Assembly: GCF_028462495.1 (NCBI RefSeq)
Contig: NZ_JAQOWX010000014.1
Location: 8,130-72,129 of the forward strand
Source: Roseateles_E sp005503085
GTDB lineage: Bacteria > Pseudomonadota > Gammaproteobacteria > Burkholderiales > Burkholderiaceae_C
Reading direction: 5' to 3'
Length of the DNA: 64,000 nucleotides
The translations under genes and the position numbers were made by a program. The notes below the pieces were generated by a model that saw only the letters and a list, made by a program, of their open reading frames with translations, made no database searches and was not told where the DNA came from. Positions 52,664 to 61,923 of this stretch are shown here, piece by piece; position 1 is the first letter of the stretch; each line of letters begins with the position of its first letter.

Positions 52664-54762
52664 GCGGTCGCGGCGCTGGCGGTCTTCAGCGTCGCCCCGC
52701 GCACCTCGAACTTGATCGCCTGCAAGACCTGACCCCGCGAGCCCAGCAGCTTCAGCTCATGCCGGCCCGGCCAGGGCGCCCAGCTGAGGCGGGCGCCGCG
52801 CCCCAGGCGCTTGCCGTCCAGCACCCAGACACCGGACTCGCCCTCGAAGCGGATCTTCTGTGCGGCCGGCGGGATGTCGGGGTCCAGCGCATAGATCGCG
52901 CCGTCGCGCGGGTTGGCGATGCCGGCCATCTGCTGGGTGGCCTGCTGGGCGCTGGCGCGCATGCGGGCTTGCTCGGTGCCGCGCACAAACCACTCCGGGC
53001 GGGCGGGCTCGCCGCCGGGCTCGAAGGCCACGGTCTGGCGCAGCAGGCCCGGCGGTGCGGCCGGCGGCTTCGAGAGCTGGTCGCGGTGCAGATAAGCCAT
53101 CAGCGCCTGCCAGACCGGTGCGGCCCCGCTGATACCGCTGACGCCGTGCATCGGTTCGCCGCCGGCATTGCCGACCCAGACGCCCACCGTGTAGCGCTCG
53201 CTGAAGCCGACGCACCAGTTGTCGCGCAGATCCTTGCTGGTGCCGGTCTTGACGGCTGCGAAGCCCCGCGTGGCCAGTTCGCTGTCGAGGCCGAAAGTCA
53301 GTGCTCTGGCGCTGTTGTCAGCCAGCATGTCGCCGACGATGAAGGCGCTGGCCGCCTCGGCGACGCGGCGCTGAGGGCGGCCGGGCACCGGGGCCCAGCG
53401 CCCGCCATTGGCCAGCGCGCGGTAGGCATTGGTCAGGGCCAGCAGGCTTACGTCGGGGCTGCCCAGGGCCAACGAATCGCCGTAGTAACCGCCGCTCTCG
53501 GGCAGGGCCAGGCCCCAGCTGTTGAGACGCTCGAACAGGGCGTCGGCGCCCAGCATCGCGCCCAGGCGCACGGCCGGCACGTTCAGGCTGTTGCCCAGGG
53601 CGGCGCGGGCGCTGACCCAACCGCGAAAACTGCGGTCGTAGTTCTGCGGCAGATACAAGCCATGGCCGGTGCTGAGCTGGGCCGGCGAATCGTCCAGCAG
53701 GCTGGCGGCGGTGATCAGGCGCTTCTCCAGCGCCAGTTGGTAGACAAAGGGCTTCAGGGTCGAGCCGGGCTGGCGCCGGGCCAGCACGAAGTCCAGCTCG
53801 GGCGCCGTCGACAGGCTGCCGCCGCTGGAGCCGACCCAGGCCAGCACCGCGCCGCTGGCGTTGTCCAGCACCAGCACCGCGCCGTCCTCGACATTGCGCC
53901 CGCCCAGCTCGGCCAGCTGGCGCTTCAGGGTCGCGACGGCCAGACGCTGCAGGCGGCCATCCAGGCTGCTGCGCTGCGCGGCCGGGCCATCGGCGCGCAA
54001 GACCTGGCGCGCGTAGTGCGGCGCCAGCTGCTCGCCCAGCGGCATGCCGGCGCGGCGCTGCAGCGCGGCTGTCAGCTGCCCCTCGACACCGGCGCAGCTC
54101 AGGCCCTGCTCCTTCAGTACCGCGCAGGCGCGCTGGGCCACGACGGCCGGCTTGGCGTTCGGCGCGCGCAGCAGGGCGGCGGCGATCGCGCCCTCCTGTG
54201 CGTCCAGCCCGGCCGGCTGCTTGCCGAACAGGGTTTGCGACAGCGCCGCGATGCCAACCAGCTCGCCGCGAAAGGGCGCGCTGTTCAGATAGGCCTCGAG
54301 AATCTGCGCCTTGCTCCAGCGCGCTTCCAGACGCTTCGCACTGATGGCCTGGCCCAGTTTCTGGGTCGCGCTGCGGCCCGCAGCCGGCCGGGCCAGGTCC
54401 GCATCCATCAGGCCGGCCAGCTGCATCGTCAGGGTCGAGGCGCCACGTGTGCGCTCGTTCCACAGATTGCCCCAGGCGCTGGCGGCCACCGCGCCCCAGT
54501 CGACGCCGCTGTGCTCGTAGAAGCGCCGGTCCTCGCTGAGCAGCAGGGCCTGCAACAGCGCCGGCGACATCTGCGCGAGCGGCACCCAGGGCAGCGCGCG
54601 CCGGGTCTTGTCCAGGCGCAGGCTCTGCAGCGGCTCGCCGTGGCGGTCCAGCAAGAGATAGTCCGAGACCTTGTGCGCGCTGCGAAACTCGGCAAAGCCG
54701 GGCAGGGCCTGGGCCGCCGAGCCGCAGGCCAGCAACGCTGCGAGCAGCCAGCTCGGTTTCAA
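52654..54762 (-). CDS. pbpC: Penicillin-binding protein 1C
   Basis: A 702-aa bifunctional peptidoglycan synthase. An N-terminal signal anchor (WLLAALLACGSAAQAL) is followed by the glycosyltransferase domain with catalytic Glu77 in SEDRRFYEHSGVDW and GASTLTMQLAGLM. The transpeptidase domain has the active Ser334 in RQPGSTLKPF, the SxN motif in GNSLNVPA and KTGTS. The BiPBP C-terminal domain ends near residue 700. It is translationally coupled to the alpha-2-macroglobulin gene (ATGA overlap at 54759-54762), the arrangement known for yfhM-pbpC in E. coli, suggesting a joint envelope-defence or repair role. Confidence 0.95.
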   Translation of the reverse strand: MKPSWLLAALLACGSAAQALPGFAEFRSAHKVSDYLLLDRHGEPLQSLRLDKTRRALPWVPLAQMSPALLQALLLSEDRRFYEHSGVDWGAVAASAWGNLWNERTRGASTLTMQLAGLMDADLARPAAGRSATQKLGQAISAKRLEARWSKAQILEAYLNSAPFRGELVGIAALSQTLFGKQPAGLDAQEGAIAAALLRAPNAKPAVVAQRACAVLKEQGLSCAGVEGQLTAALQRRAGMPLGEQLAPHYARQVLRADGPAAQRSSLDGRLQRLAVATLKRQLAELGGRNVEDGAVLVLDNASGAVLAWVGSSGGSLSTAPELDFVLARRQPGSTLKPFVYQLALEKRLITAASLLDDSPAQLSTGHGLYLPQNYDRSFRGWVSARAALGNSLNVPAVRLGAMLGADALFERLNSWGLALPESGGYYGDSLALGSPDVSLLALTNAYRALANGGRWAPVPGRPQRRVAEAASAFIVGDMLADNSARALTFGLDSELATRGFAAVKTGTSKDLRDNWCVGFSERYTVGVWVGNAGGEPMHGVSGISGAAPVWQALMAYLHRDQLSKPPAAPPGLLRQTVAFEPGGEPARPEWFVRGTEQARMRASAQQATQQMAGIANPRDGAIYALDPDIPPAAQKIRFEGESGVWVLDGKRLGRGARLSWAPWPGRHELKLLGSRGQVLQAIKFEVRGATLKTASAATAQR

Positions 54763-57700
54763 GGTCCGACCTCCAGCGTGGCATTGGGCAACTCGCCAAA
54801 GCTGTCGGGCGCGTACATGGCCTCGACCCGGGTCGGCGGCAGCTGGAAGCGCCCGGCGTTATTGAGCCTGAGCGTGTACTCGATCACATGCTTGCCGCGC
54901 GGCAGAAACTCGTAATAGCCGCGCCAAGCCTCGAAGCCGCGCTCCTCGTAGGCGGTCCAGGCCGTGCCCTCGCGCCGCTCGCCCTGGACCGCGATGCCCG
55001 ACTGTCCGCCCAGGCCCGAGCCGAGAATCGTCGCACCACCAGGTACCGGGTCGGACAGCACCACCCAGCTCATATCGGCCTGGGCCTCCAGCTCCAGCCG
55101 CACCCGCACGACATCACCCCGGCTCCACTGGCCCTTGGTCTTCTGCTCGACGGCCTGCAGCGAGCGGCTGACGCGGTAGCCCGAGTTCAGCGCCGCCTTC
55201 AAGGGAATGGCGGCCAGGCTTTGCACCGTCATCCAGGGCTTGCCGCTGCCCTGCTGCTCAACGTTCAGCGTGGCGGCCGGCTCCGCTGGCCAGGGCAGCA
55301 GCAGCGCCCCGCCCTCGGCACGCGCCGCCCAGTCCAGGCTCAGGCTCTTGCCGCCCAGGCTGGCCACTGTCTTGCCAGAGGGTTTGCCTGCCTCGAAGCG
55401 TGCGGCGAATTTCTCCAGCGCCAGCACACCCCAGAGATTGGCCGTGGTCGTGGACCAGGCACCGCGTTGCTGGCGGCCCAGCGCGCCCTGCAGCAGGCGC
55501 GGCAGTTCCTCCTTCCAGCCCGGCTCATTGAGCACGGCCAGGATCAGCCGCGCCGCATTACCGTCCGCGCTGTCCATCAGCCACCAGGCATCGCTCTCCT
55601 CGTTGCTGAACTTCAGCGTGCTACCGGCATAGCTGAGGCGGCTGCGCAGCTGCGCCTGGGCCTCGGCCAGGCGCTTGTCACGCTCGGGTGCGGCGCTGAG
55701 GCGCTGGTGAATCAGCAGCCAGTCGATCAGCGCGGCGGTCGGCCAGGTCGACACATTGCGTGCGTCGACGGTGGCCAGCATGCGCGCATGGGCCCGGCCG
55801 TGGCGCGACAAGGCCTCCAGCGCGGCCAGCCGGCGCAACTCCAGATCCGGCTTGGGCGACCAGGTCTGGCGCGCGATGCGGCCCTCGACGAAGGCCGTCA
55901 GCCCGTCCAGCATCGCCGTGCGCGCCGGCTCGGGCAAGGCCTGACCCGCCTCATGACTGGCCGACAGCAGATAGGCCGTCAGCCGGTCGCTGCCGCGCGG
56001 CGCCGCGTCAGCACTGGGCGGGAAGTAGCTGGCCAGGCCCTCGGCGTCCAGATAGGTCGGCAGCCGCGCCATCAGCGCCTGCCACTGCTTGTCATCCTGC
56101 AGGCCCAGGGCCTTAGAGCCGAGCTGCTCCAGGCAGGTGTAGGGATAGTTCTCGAAGAAGCGGCGCAGGCCCGGCAGGGCGCCGGTCAAGCGTGGCTGCA
56201 GAGCGATATTGAGACCGCCCTGCTTGATGCCACTCGCCGGCAAGGCATCGCCCGGCGCAGCCACCGGCAGGCTGAAGCGCCCCTCCAGCTGCGCCAGGCT
56301 GGCCTGCAACACCCGCACCGGCACGGCCGGCACCACCGCCTGGGTGAACTTCATGCGGTCGCGGGCCACGCCGCCGCCCTGCTCCATCACCTCGGCCTCC
56401 CAGCCCAGGCTGAAAGCACCGGCGGGTACGGTGACCGTCCACTGCAGCTCGCGCGCGGCGCCAGCCGCGACGGTCAGGTCTTGCGGCGGCAAGGCCAGCG
56501 GCGTGCGCATGATGGCCTCCGCTCCGCTGTTGGCCGTGCCAGCCAGGCTGGCACGCAGCTTCATCTCCCGACCGGTGGTGTTGCGCACCGTCAGCATGGC
56601 CTGGAACTGGTCGCCCTCGCGCACCAGCGGCGGCAGGCCGGACAGGAGCTGCAGGTCCTGCGTGACCCGCACCGTCGCGGCGCCGCTGCCGAATTTCTGC
56701 GCGCCGGCATCGGCAATCGCCACCAGGCGGAAGCTGCTCAGTGAGTCGTTCAGCGGCACCTCGATCAGGGCCTCGCCCTTGGCATCGAGCTGGACCCTGG
56801 GCTGCCACAGCAGCAAGGTGTCGAACAGCTCGCGCGTGCCACCGCGCCCGCCGCCACCGCCGGCCGCCACGGCCTTGCGGCCATAGTGGCGCCGGCCGAT
56901 GATCTCGCTTTGCGCACTGGCGGTCTCCACGCCCCAGCTGCGCTGCTGCAGCATCGCGCTCAGCAGATCCCAGCTGCTGTTGGGGCGCAGCGCGAGCAGA
57001 CCTTCGTCCACAGCGGCAAACGCCAGTTCGGCACCGGCTAGGGGCTTGCCGTCCTGGCTGACCTTGACACGGGCCTGCACGGTCTGGCGCACGCCGTACT
57101 GCGGCTTGTCGGTCGTCACTGCTACCTGCAGCTGATGCTCGGCCAGACCCACCTGCAGGCTGGCGACGCCGAGCTTGAAGGCCGGCTTGGACAGATCGAC
57201 CATGGCCGTGGGCGCCTGATAGTCACGGCTGGCACGCCAGTCGCGCCACCAGTCGCGCGGCGCCTTCCAGCCCCAGCTGAAGAAGGAGTACCAGGGCACA
57301 TCGCGGATGCGGCCGCGCAGCGCCAGCACCGAGACGTAGACGTTCGGCGCCCAGGCCTTGCTGATCTTGACCTCGACGGTCGGATCGTCGCCGCGCAGCT
57401 GCACCACCTGGGTGTCCAGAATGCCCTCGCGCTCGATGGCCACCAGGGCCGTGGCCGCGCGGAAGGGCATGTGCACCGGCAGGCGCGCGGTCTCGCCGGG
57501 CGCGTAGGCCCGCGTCTCGGGCAGCACATCGATGCGGTCGTCATTGTCCTGCGCAAACCAGAGCTCGCCCTGGCCGGTGATCCAGACGCCGGTGGCTGCC
57601 TGCGCCGAGCGACCGTCCCCATCCTTCGCGGCGGCGATCAGATCGATCTGGCCGGCCGAATCCAGTGTGGCCTCGCATTGCAGCAGGCCCTTGGCATCGC

Positions 57701-60623
57701 TGGTGCCGCTGCAGACCTCGCCCAGGTCCTTGAGCTCAGTGCGGTTGTCATAGGCATAGAAGCCGCCGACCATGCGCTTGCGGCTGCTGAGGGTCTGCGT
57801 CAGGCGCGCGCGCACCGTGATTTTCTGGCCCGCGACGGGCTTGCCGGCCGTGTCGAGCGCGAGCACCTTGAAGGCCACCTTGCCGCGGTTGCTGGCCCAG
57901 GAGCTCGCTTTCAGGCCCAGCACCAGCTTGGATGGCCACAGCGGCAGCAGCTGCGCGGCCGTTTGCAGCTCGCCGTTGGGGTCGTTGAAGCTCACTTCGG
58001 TCAGCAGCTCACTGGGCTGCTCCAGCTTGGGCAGGGCCTTCAGCACGATGCTGGCGGCGCCCTGGCGGTCGGTCGTGAAGGCCAGCTTGTCGGCCACCAG
58101 CTTGGCACCGCGTTGTGCCGAGGCTTCGGCGTCCTCGTCGGCATCGGGCTGCGAGGGGTCGCTAGGCGGCTGGAAGTTGAAGTCCTCATAGCCCGCGAAC
58201 GCGACGCCGCGCGGCCTCAGCATCGCGCTCACGCGCAGCGGCGTGGCCGCCATGGCGCCGCCCGAGAGATAGTTCAGCTGCGCGCCGATCTGCAGCTCCG
58301 CAGGCGCCACCAGCACCCCCTTGGGTGCGGACAGACGCGCCTCGACCAAGGGCACGCGGAACTCCTCGACGCGGAAGTCCCCGGCCGGCCAGCTGCGCCG
58401 CTGGCTGCTGTCCGCACCCTCGCGCTCCAGCTCCAGCCGGTAGACGCCGAGCTTGGCGGCGGGCGGGATGTTCCAGTTGGAGGCCGCGCTGCGGCTGCCC
58501 TCCCATTGCAGCGGCTGGACGAACTCCTGGCCGCTGCCTTCGTGCGTGATCTTCAGGCGGGTGGGCAGTTGCTCGGGTTTGGCCAGGCTCAGACCCAGCC
58601 CGGTCTCGATACGGAAGAAATGCTTCATCGACACGGTTTCGCCGGCACGCAGCAGGCTGCGGTCCAGCACCGTGTGGGCACGGGCATCGGCCGCAGCGCC
58701 GCGCGCGGTCGGCACATTGAAGCGCCAGGACTCGATGCCACGGTTCCAGTTGCTGAACACAAAAGCCATGTCCTCGGCCTTGCGGGCCGTGACGAAGAAG
58801 CCGTACTCACCCTCGCAGCGCTGCTGCCCGCGCGGCATCTCAAGCGCCTGCGGCACTGTGGCCAGGCCTTGCTCATCGGTCTTGCCCGCCCACAGGCGCT
58901 GGCCACGGCAGTCGTTCACCGCCACCTCGGCGCCGGCGACCGGGCGGCCGCGGTCCAGGCTGGTGACCCAGACCAGGCTGTTCTCGCGGCCCCACTTGAA
59001 ATGCACGCCCAGATTGGTCACCAGCACGCCGGTGCGCACATACATGGGCGCGGCCTTGTCGAGCAAGGCCCGGCCCAGGCGCGGCGAGCTCAGCTCCACC
59101 AGGTGGTAGCCGGCCGTGCGGATCGGCAGCGCGATCACCTCGAAAGGGCGCTCGCCCTGCGCCAGCACCGGCAGGTCCAGACGCTGGGCGCTGGCATCCT
59201 TGTCCAGCATCGCGACCTCGCGGGTGGCGACATAGCGATCGACCTTGCGGCTGATGGTCTGGCCCCGGCTATTGGTCTCGCTGTGCGTCTCGGTCCATTG
59301 CGAGGACGGCAGGCCCAGCTCGCGCGCAGGCAGTTGGTTCTCATGCCAGCGCTTGACGCGCAAATAGGCGGCCAGCACCTCGGCGTCGCTGGTGAGGCGC
59401 TTGATGCGGACCTGGCCGGCCGTTGCGCGAGCCGTTGTGCCGGCCGCCTGCCCCGGGGCCAGGTCTTGCTGCACATGGCGCATCGTGATCGGCAGCAGGG
59501 CCGGCCCCTCGGCCTCGCGTTCGATCACGCCAAAGGGCGCGGCCGCGAACTTGGCGATCGGCGGCGCGCCACCGGTGGCGACCTTGAGCGGAAAGCTGGC
59601 CGCATTGCTGAGGCTGCGGCCGTTGGCGTCTTTCAGTCCGGCGGGCAACTCCAATGTGAAGCTGGCATTCTCTGCCAGCGGGGTCGGGAAACGGACCTCG
59701 CTGGTCTCGGGCGATTTGTCGTCCTTGTCGGGCTGCGGCGCAATGGCCGCACCGCTGGCGGGCTTGAGCCGGGCCTGCATCGCCAGCGCGCGCGGCACCG
59801 GCTCGGAGAAGCGCAGCGACAGCGGCCGAATCGGCAGGCAGGGCGCACCGGCACGCTCGCGCTCGCAGCTGAACTCGGCCGTCAGCGGCTCGCGCACGCG
59901 GTAGTCGAAGCGTTGCTCGGCACGGGTCAGCAGCTGCGGGTTCAGCGCCGAGGCAATACCTGGCCCCCAGACCAGTTGCACCTTGGCGCCGGGCGGCAGC
60001 GGTCGCTGGCAGGCCAGCAGCAGCCAGCGCTCCGCTGCCTTGGCCGCAATGCGCCGGGCCTTGAGCAGGGCCTCGCGCGGCGCGCCGCCAACCACCTTGA
60101 CCGGCAGGCGCTCGCCGATGCCCTCGGCCTCGCACCAGGCCTGGCGATTCACGCTGGCCTCGGTGACCGGGCCGGTGAGTTGCAGCAGAAAGTGCTGCTC
60201 TTCCTCGATCTGGCTGCCGCTCCAGGGCTCGGTCTGCACGATACTGGGCGCGCCGGTGTTGAAGCCGAACTCGCGCGGGCCGCTCAGCTCGCCGCTGAGC
60301 GTTTTGAACTCGGCGCGCAGCTGGATCTTGCAGCGCGCGCCTGCCGGCAGCGGTTCGTTCAGGTCGAACAACCACTCGCTGGCGCTGGACCAGCGGCCGT
60401 TGCCGGGCAAGGCGGCCAGGCCTTCGCAGACCAGCCGTGCCGGGTCCGGCAAACGCGGATCGCCCTGCTGGACCACGGCCTCCGAGAACTTCAGCCGCAG
60501 CTGACGGGCCTGGGCCACCTCACCCTGCGGACTGACCGCCGTGACGCTGGCGGCCTCGGCCGCCATCGATACAAACGCCAACAGGCCCAGCGCCAGCCAC
60601 GGCTTCAACACAATGCGATTCAT
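54759..60623 (-). CDS. Bacterial alpha-2-macroglobulin (YfhM-like)
   Basis: A 1954-aa periplasmic protease trap. The signal peptide (MNRIVLKPWLALGLLAFVSMAAEA) is cleaved after AEA. There is no lipobox Cys at that site, unlike E. coli YfhM, so it may be soluble. Macroglobulin-like domains fill the first 1200 residues. The thioester motif is intact: CLEQ in ENYPYTCLEQLGSKA with Cys1497, so it should couple covalently to attacking proteases. The bait-region equivalent around residues 1235-1275 is GRRHYGRK followed by a glycine run. It is paired with PBP1C. ATG 60623 has GGGAGGG upstream. Confidence 0.94.
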   Translation of the reverse strand: MNRIVLKPWLALGLLAFVSMAAEAASVTAVSPQGEVAQARQLRLKFSEAVVQQGDPRLPDPARLVCEGLAALPGNGRWSSASEWLFDLNEPLPAGARCKIQLRAEFKTLSGELSGPREFGFNTGAPSIVQTEPWSGSQIEEEQHFLLQLTGPVTEASVNRQAWCEAEGIGERLPVKVVGGAPREALLKARRIAAKAAERWLLLACQRPLPPGAKVQLVWGPGIASALNPQLLTRAEQRFDYRVREPLTAEFSCERERAGAPCLPIRPLSLRFSEPVPRALAMQARLKPASGAAIAPQPDKDDKSPETSEVRFPTPLAENASFTLELPAGLKDANGRSLSNAASFPLKVATGGAPPIAKFAAAPFGVIEREAEGPALLPITMRHVQQDLAPGQAAGTTARATAGQVRIKRLTSDAEVLAAYLRVKRWHENQLPARELGLPSSQWTETHSETNSRGQTISRKVDRYVATREVAMLDKDASAQRLDLPVLAQGERPFEVIALPIRTAGYHLVELSSPRLGRALLDKAAPMYVRTGVLVTNLGVHFKWGRENSLVWVTSLDRGRPVAGAEVAVNDCRGQRLWAGKTDEQGLATVPQALEMPRGQQRCEGEYGFFVTARKAEDMAFVFSNWNRGIESWRFNVPTARGAAADARAHTVLDRSLLRAGETVSMKHFFRIETGLGLSLAKPEQLPTRLKITHEGSGQEFVQPLQWEGSRSAASNWNIPPAAKLGVYRLELEREGADSSQRRSWPAGDFRVEEFRVPLVEARLSAPKGVLVAPAELQIGAQLNYLSGGAMAATPLRVSAMLRPRGVAFAGYEDFNFQPPSDPSQPDADEDAEASAQRGAKLVADKLAFTTDRQGAASIVLKALPKLEQPSELLTEVSFNDPNGELQTAAQLLPLWPSKLVLGLKASSWASNRGKVAFKVLALDTAGKPVAGQKITVRARLTQTLSSRKRMVGGFYAYDNRTELKDLGEVCSGTSDAKGLLQCEATLDSAGQIDLIAAAKDGDGRSAQAATGVWITGQGELWFAQDNDDRIDVLPETRAYAPGETARLPVHMPFRAATALVAIEREGILDTQVVQLRGDDPTVEVKISKAWAPNVYVSVLALRGRIRDVPWYSFFSWGWKAPRDWWRDWRASRDYQAPTAMVDLSKPAFKLGVASLQVGLAEHQLQVAVTTDKPQYGVRQTVQARVKVSQDGKPLAGAELAFAAVDEGLLALRPNSSWDLLSAMLQQRSWGVETASAQSEIIGRRHYGRKAVAAGGGGGRGGTRELFDTLLLWQPRVQLDAKGEALIEVPLNDSLSSFRLVAIADAGAQKFGSGAATVRVTQDLQLLSGLPPLVREGDQFQAMLTVRNTTGREMKLRASLAGTANSGAEAIMRTPLALPPQDLTVAAGAARELQWTVTVPAGAFSLGWEAEVMEQGGGVARDRMKFTQAVVPAVPVRVLQASLAQLEGRFSLPVAAPGDALPASGIKQGGLNIALQPRLTGALPGLRRFFENYPYTCLEQLGSKALGLQDDKQWQALMARLPTYLDAEGLASYFPPSADAAPRGSDRLTAYLLSASHEAGQALPEPARTAMLDGLTAFVEGRIARQTWSPKPDLELRRLAALEALSRHGRAHARMLATVDARNVSTWPTAALIDWLLIHQRLSAAPERDKRLAEAQAQLRSRLSYAGSTLKFSNEESDAWWLMDSADGNAARLILAVLNEPGWKEELPRLLQGALGRQQRGAWSTTTANLWGVLALEKFAARFEAGKPSGKTVASLGGKSLSLDWAARAEGGALLLPWPAEPAATLNVEQQGSGKPWMTVQSLAAIPLKAALNSGYRVSRSLQAVEQKTKGQWSRGDVVRVRLELEAQADMSWVVLSDPVPGGATILGSGLGGQSGIAVQGERREGTAWTAYEERGFEAWRGYYEFLPRGKHVIEYTLRLNNAGRFQLPPTRVEAMYAPDSFGELPNATLEVGP

Positions 60624-60693
60624 CTGCCCTCCCAGGCCATGCAATTCAAGCAATTGCACGGGAGTCTAGGACAGGCGATGTCGCCAAGGCGTG

Positions 60694-61788
60694 CTATTTG
60701 CTGAGCTTGCCCTGCACGCCGTCGACAAACCAGTTCATGGTCGCGATGGCTGGGTCGCTCATCGCCCCGCTGGCCTGGCGGACCTGGCCTTCGTTGTCGA
60801 CCAGCCTGCCCGAGAATGGCTGAAAGCGGCCTTGCACGATGTCGTGGCGGCGCTGCTCCAGCAGCGCCCGCGTGCGCTTGTCGACCGAGGGATGGACGGC
60901 TGTGAGTTGCACCATGCCGTCCTTGAGGCCGCCCCAGACCGGTTGCGGCTGCCAGCGGCCGGCCCCGACCGCCTGGGTGACCCGGGTGTAGTAGCCCCCC
61001 CAATGATGGGTCACGGCCGCCAGCTGCGCGGTCGGTGCGAAGCGGCGCATATCGCTGGTGTAGGCGATCAGCTTGACGCCCTTCTCCTCGGCCGCCTGGG
61101 GCACGGCGGGCGAACCGCTGTGGTTGGTCAGCACATCGGCGCCCTGGTTGATCAGCGTCAGCGCGGCCTCGCGTTCACGCGGTGGGTCGTACCAGGCGTT
61201 CAACCAGATCACCACGACCCGCGCTTTCGGATTGACGGCCCGCATGCCCAGGGTGAAGGCATTGATGCCCTGCACGACCTCGGGCAAGGGAAAGCCAGCC
61301 ACATAGCCCGCCACACCGCTGCGGCTGCTCTTGCCCGCCAGCAGGCCGGCGAGATAGCGGCCTTCATAAAACCGCGCGTTGTAGGTGTTGAGATTGGCGG
61401 CCGTCTTGTAGCCGCCCGCATGCTCGATCTTCAGCGCCGGGAAGTCCGCCGCCACACGCAGCGCCGGCTCCAGATAGCCGAAGCTGGTCGCGAAAATCAG
61501 CGTATGGCCCTGGTTGGCGAGATCGCGCATCACGCGCTCGGCGTCGGCGCCCTCGGCCACGCCTTCGACGGCCGTGGTCTTGATTCCCAAGTCCTTCTCG
61601 AGCGCGCGGCGTCCCTGCTCATGCTGATAGGTCCAACCAGCATCGCCGATGGGGCTGACGTAGACAAAGCCTACTTTTGGCGCATCGGCCGCCGCGCCGG
61701 GCACAGCCAGCAGCGGGACAAGCGCGAACAAAGTACAGGGCAAGGCTGTGGCTAGCCTGCGTATTTTAGAAGTGACGCTCTTCATCAT
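60694..61788 (-). CDS. BMP-family ABC transporter substrate-binding protein
   Basis: A 364-aa periplasmic lipid- or signal-peptide-type protein of the basic membrane protein (Bmp/Med) family, which in characterised cases binds purine nucleosides or related compounds. The Sec signal ends near ADAPKVGFVYV, and GDAGWTYQHEQGRRALE plus FATSFGYLEPALRVA and NSRAVNPKARVVVIWLNAWYDP-like segments mark the fold. The start is ATG 61788 or 61785. No ABC permease or ATPase gene is adjacent. It lies divergent from an AraC regulator and one gene from an adenine deaminase, supporting purine-related uptake by context. Confidence 0.88.
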   Translation of the reverse strand: MMKSVTSKIRRLATALPCTLFALVPLLAVPGAAADAPKVGFVYVSPIGDAGWTYQHEQGRRALEKDLGIKTTAVEGVAEGADAERVMRDLANQGHTLIFATSFGYLEPALRVAADFPALKIEHAGGYKTAANLNTYNARFYEGRYLAGLLAGKSSRSGVAGYVAGFPLPEVVQGINAFTLGMRAVNPKARVVVIWLNAWYDPPREREAALTLINQGADVLTNHSGSPAVPQAAEEKGVKLIAYTSDMRRFAPTAQLAAVTHHWGGYYTRVTQAVGAGRWQPQPVWGGLKDGMVQLTAVHPSVDKRTRALLEQRRHDIVQGRFQPFSGRLVDNEGQVRQASGAMSDPAIATMNWFVDGVQGKLSK

Positions 61789-61923
61789 GGCTCCAGTGGT
61801 GAGTGGCCAGGGCAAGGCCTGACCGGCCACCATTGTCGTCGCTGGGGCGGACAAAACCGAGGCGCGGGGCCGCATACTTGCGGCCAGCAAGCACCGGCCA
61901 CAGCAGCACAGGATTGACTCGAC

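Noticed and set aside
52721..52736. Possible insertion-sequence end at the TGCAAGACCTGACCCC copy in pbpC
   Set aside because: It lies within intact coding sequence without target duplication, inverted partner or transposase nearby.
57135..60704. 1189-codon open frame on the plus strand through the alpha-2-macroglobulin gene
   Set aside because: Gln/Arg/Ala/Leu-rich translation without motifs, typical of the reverse complement of high-GC coding DNA.
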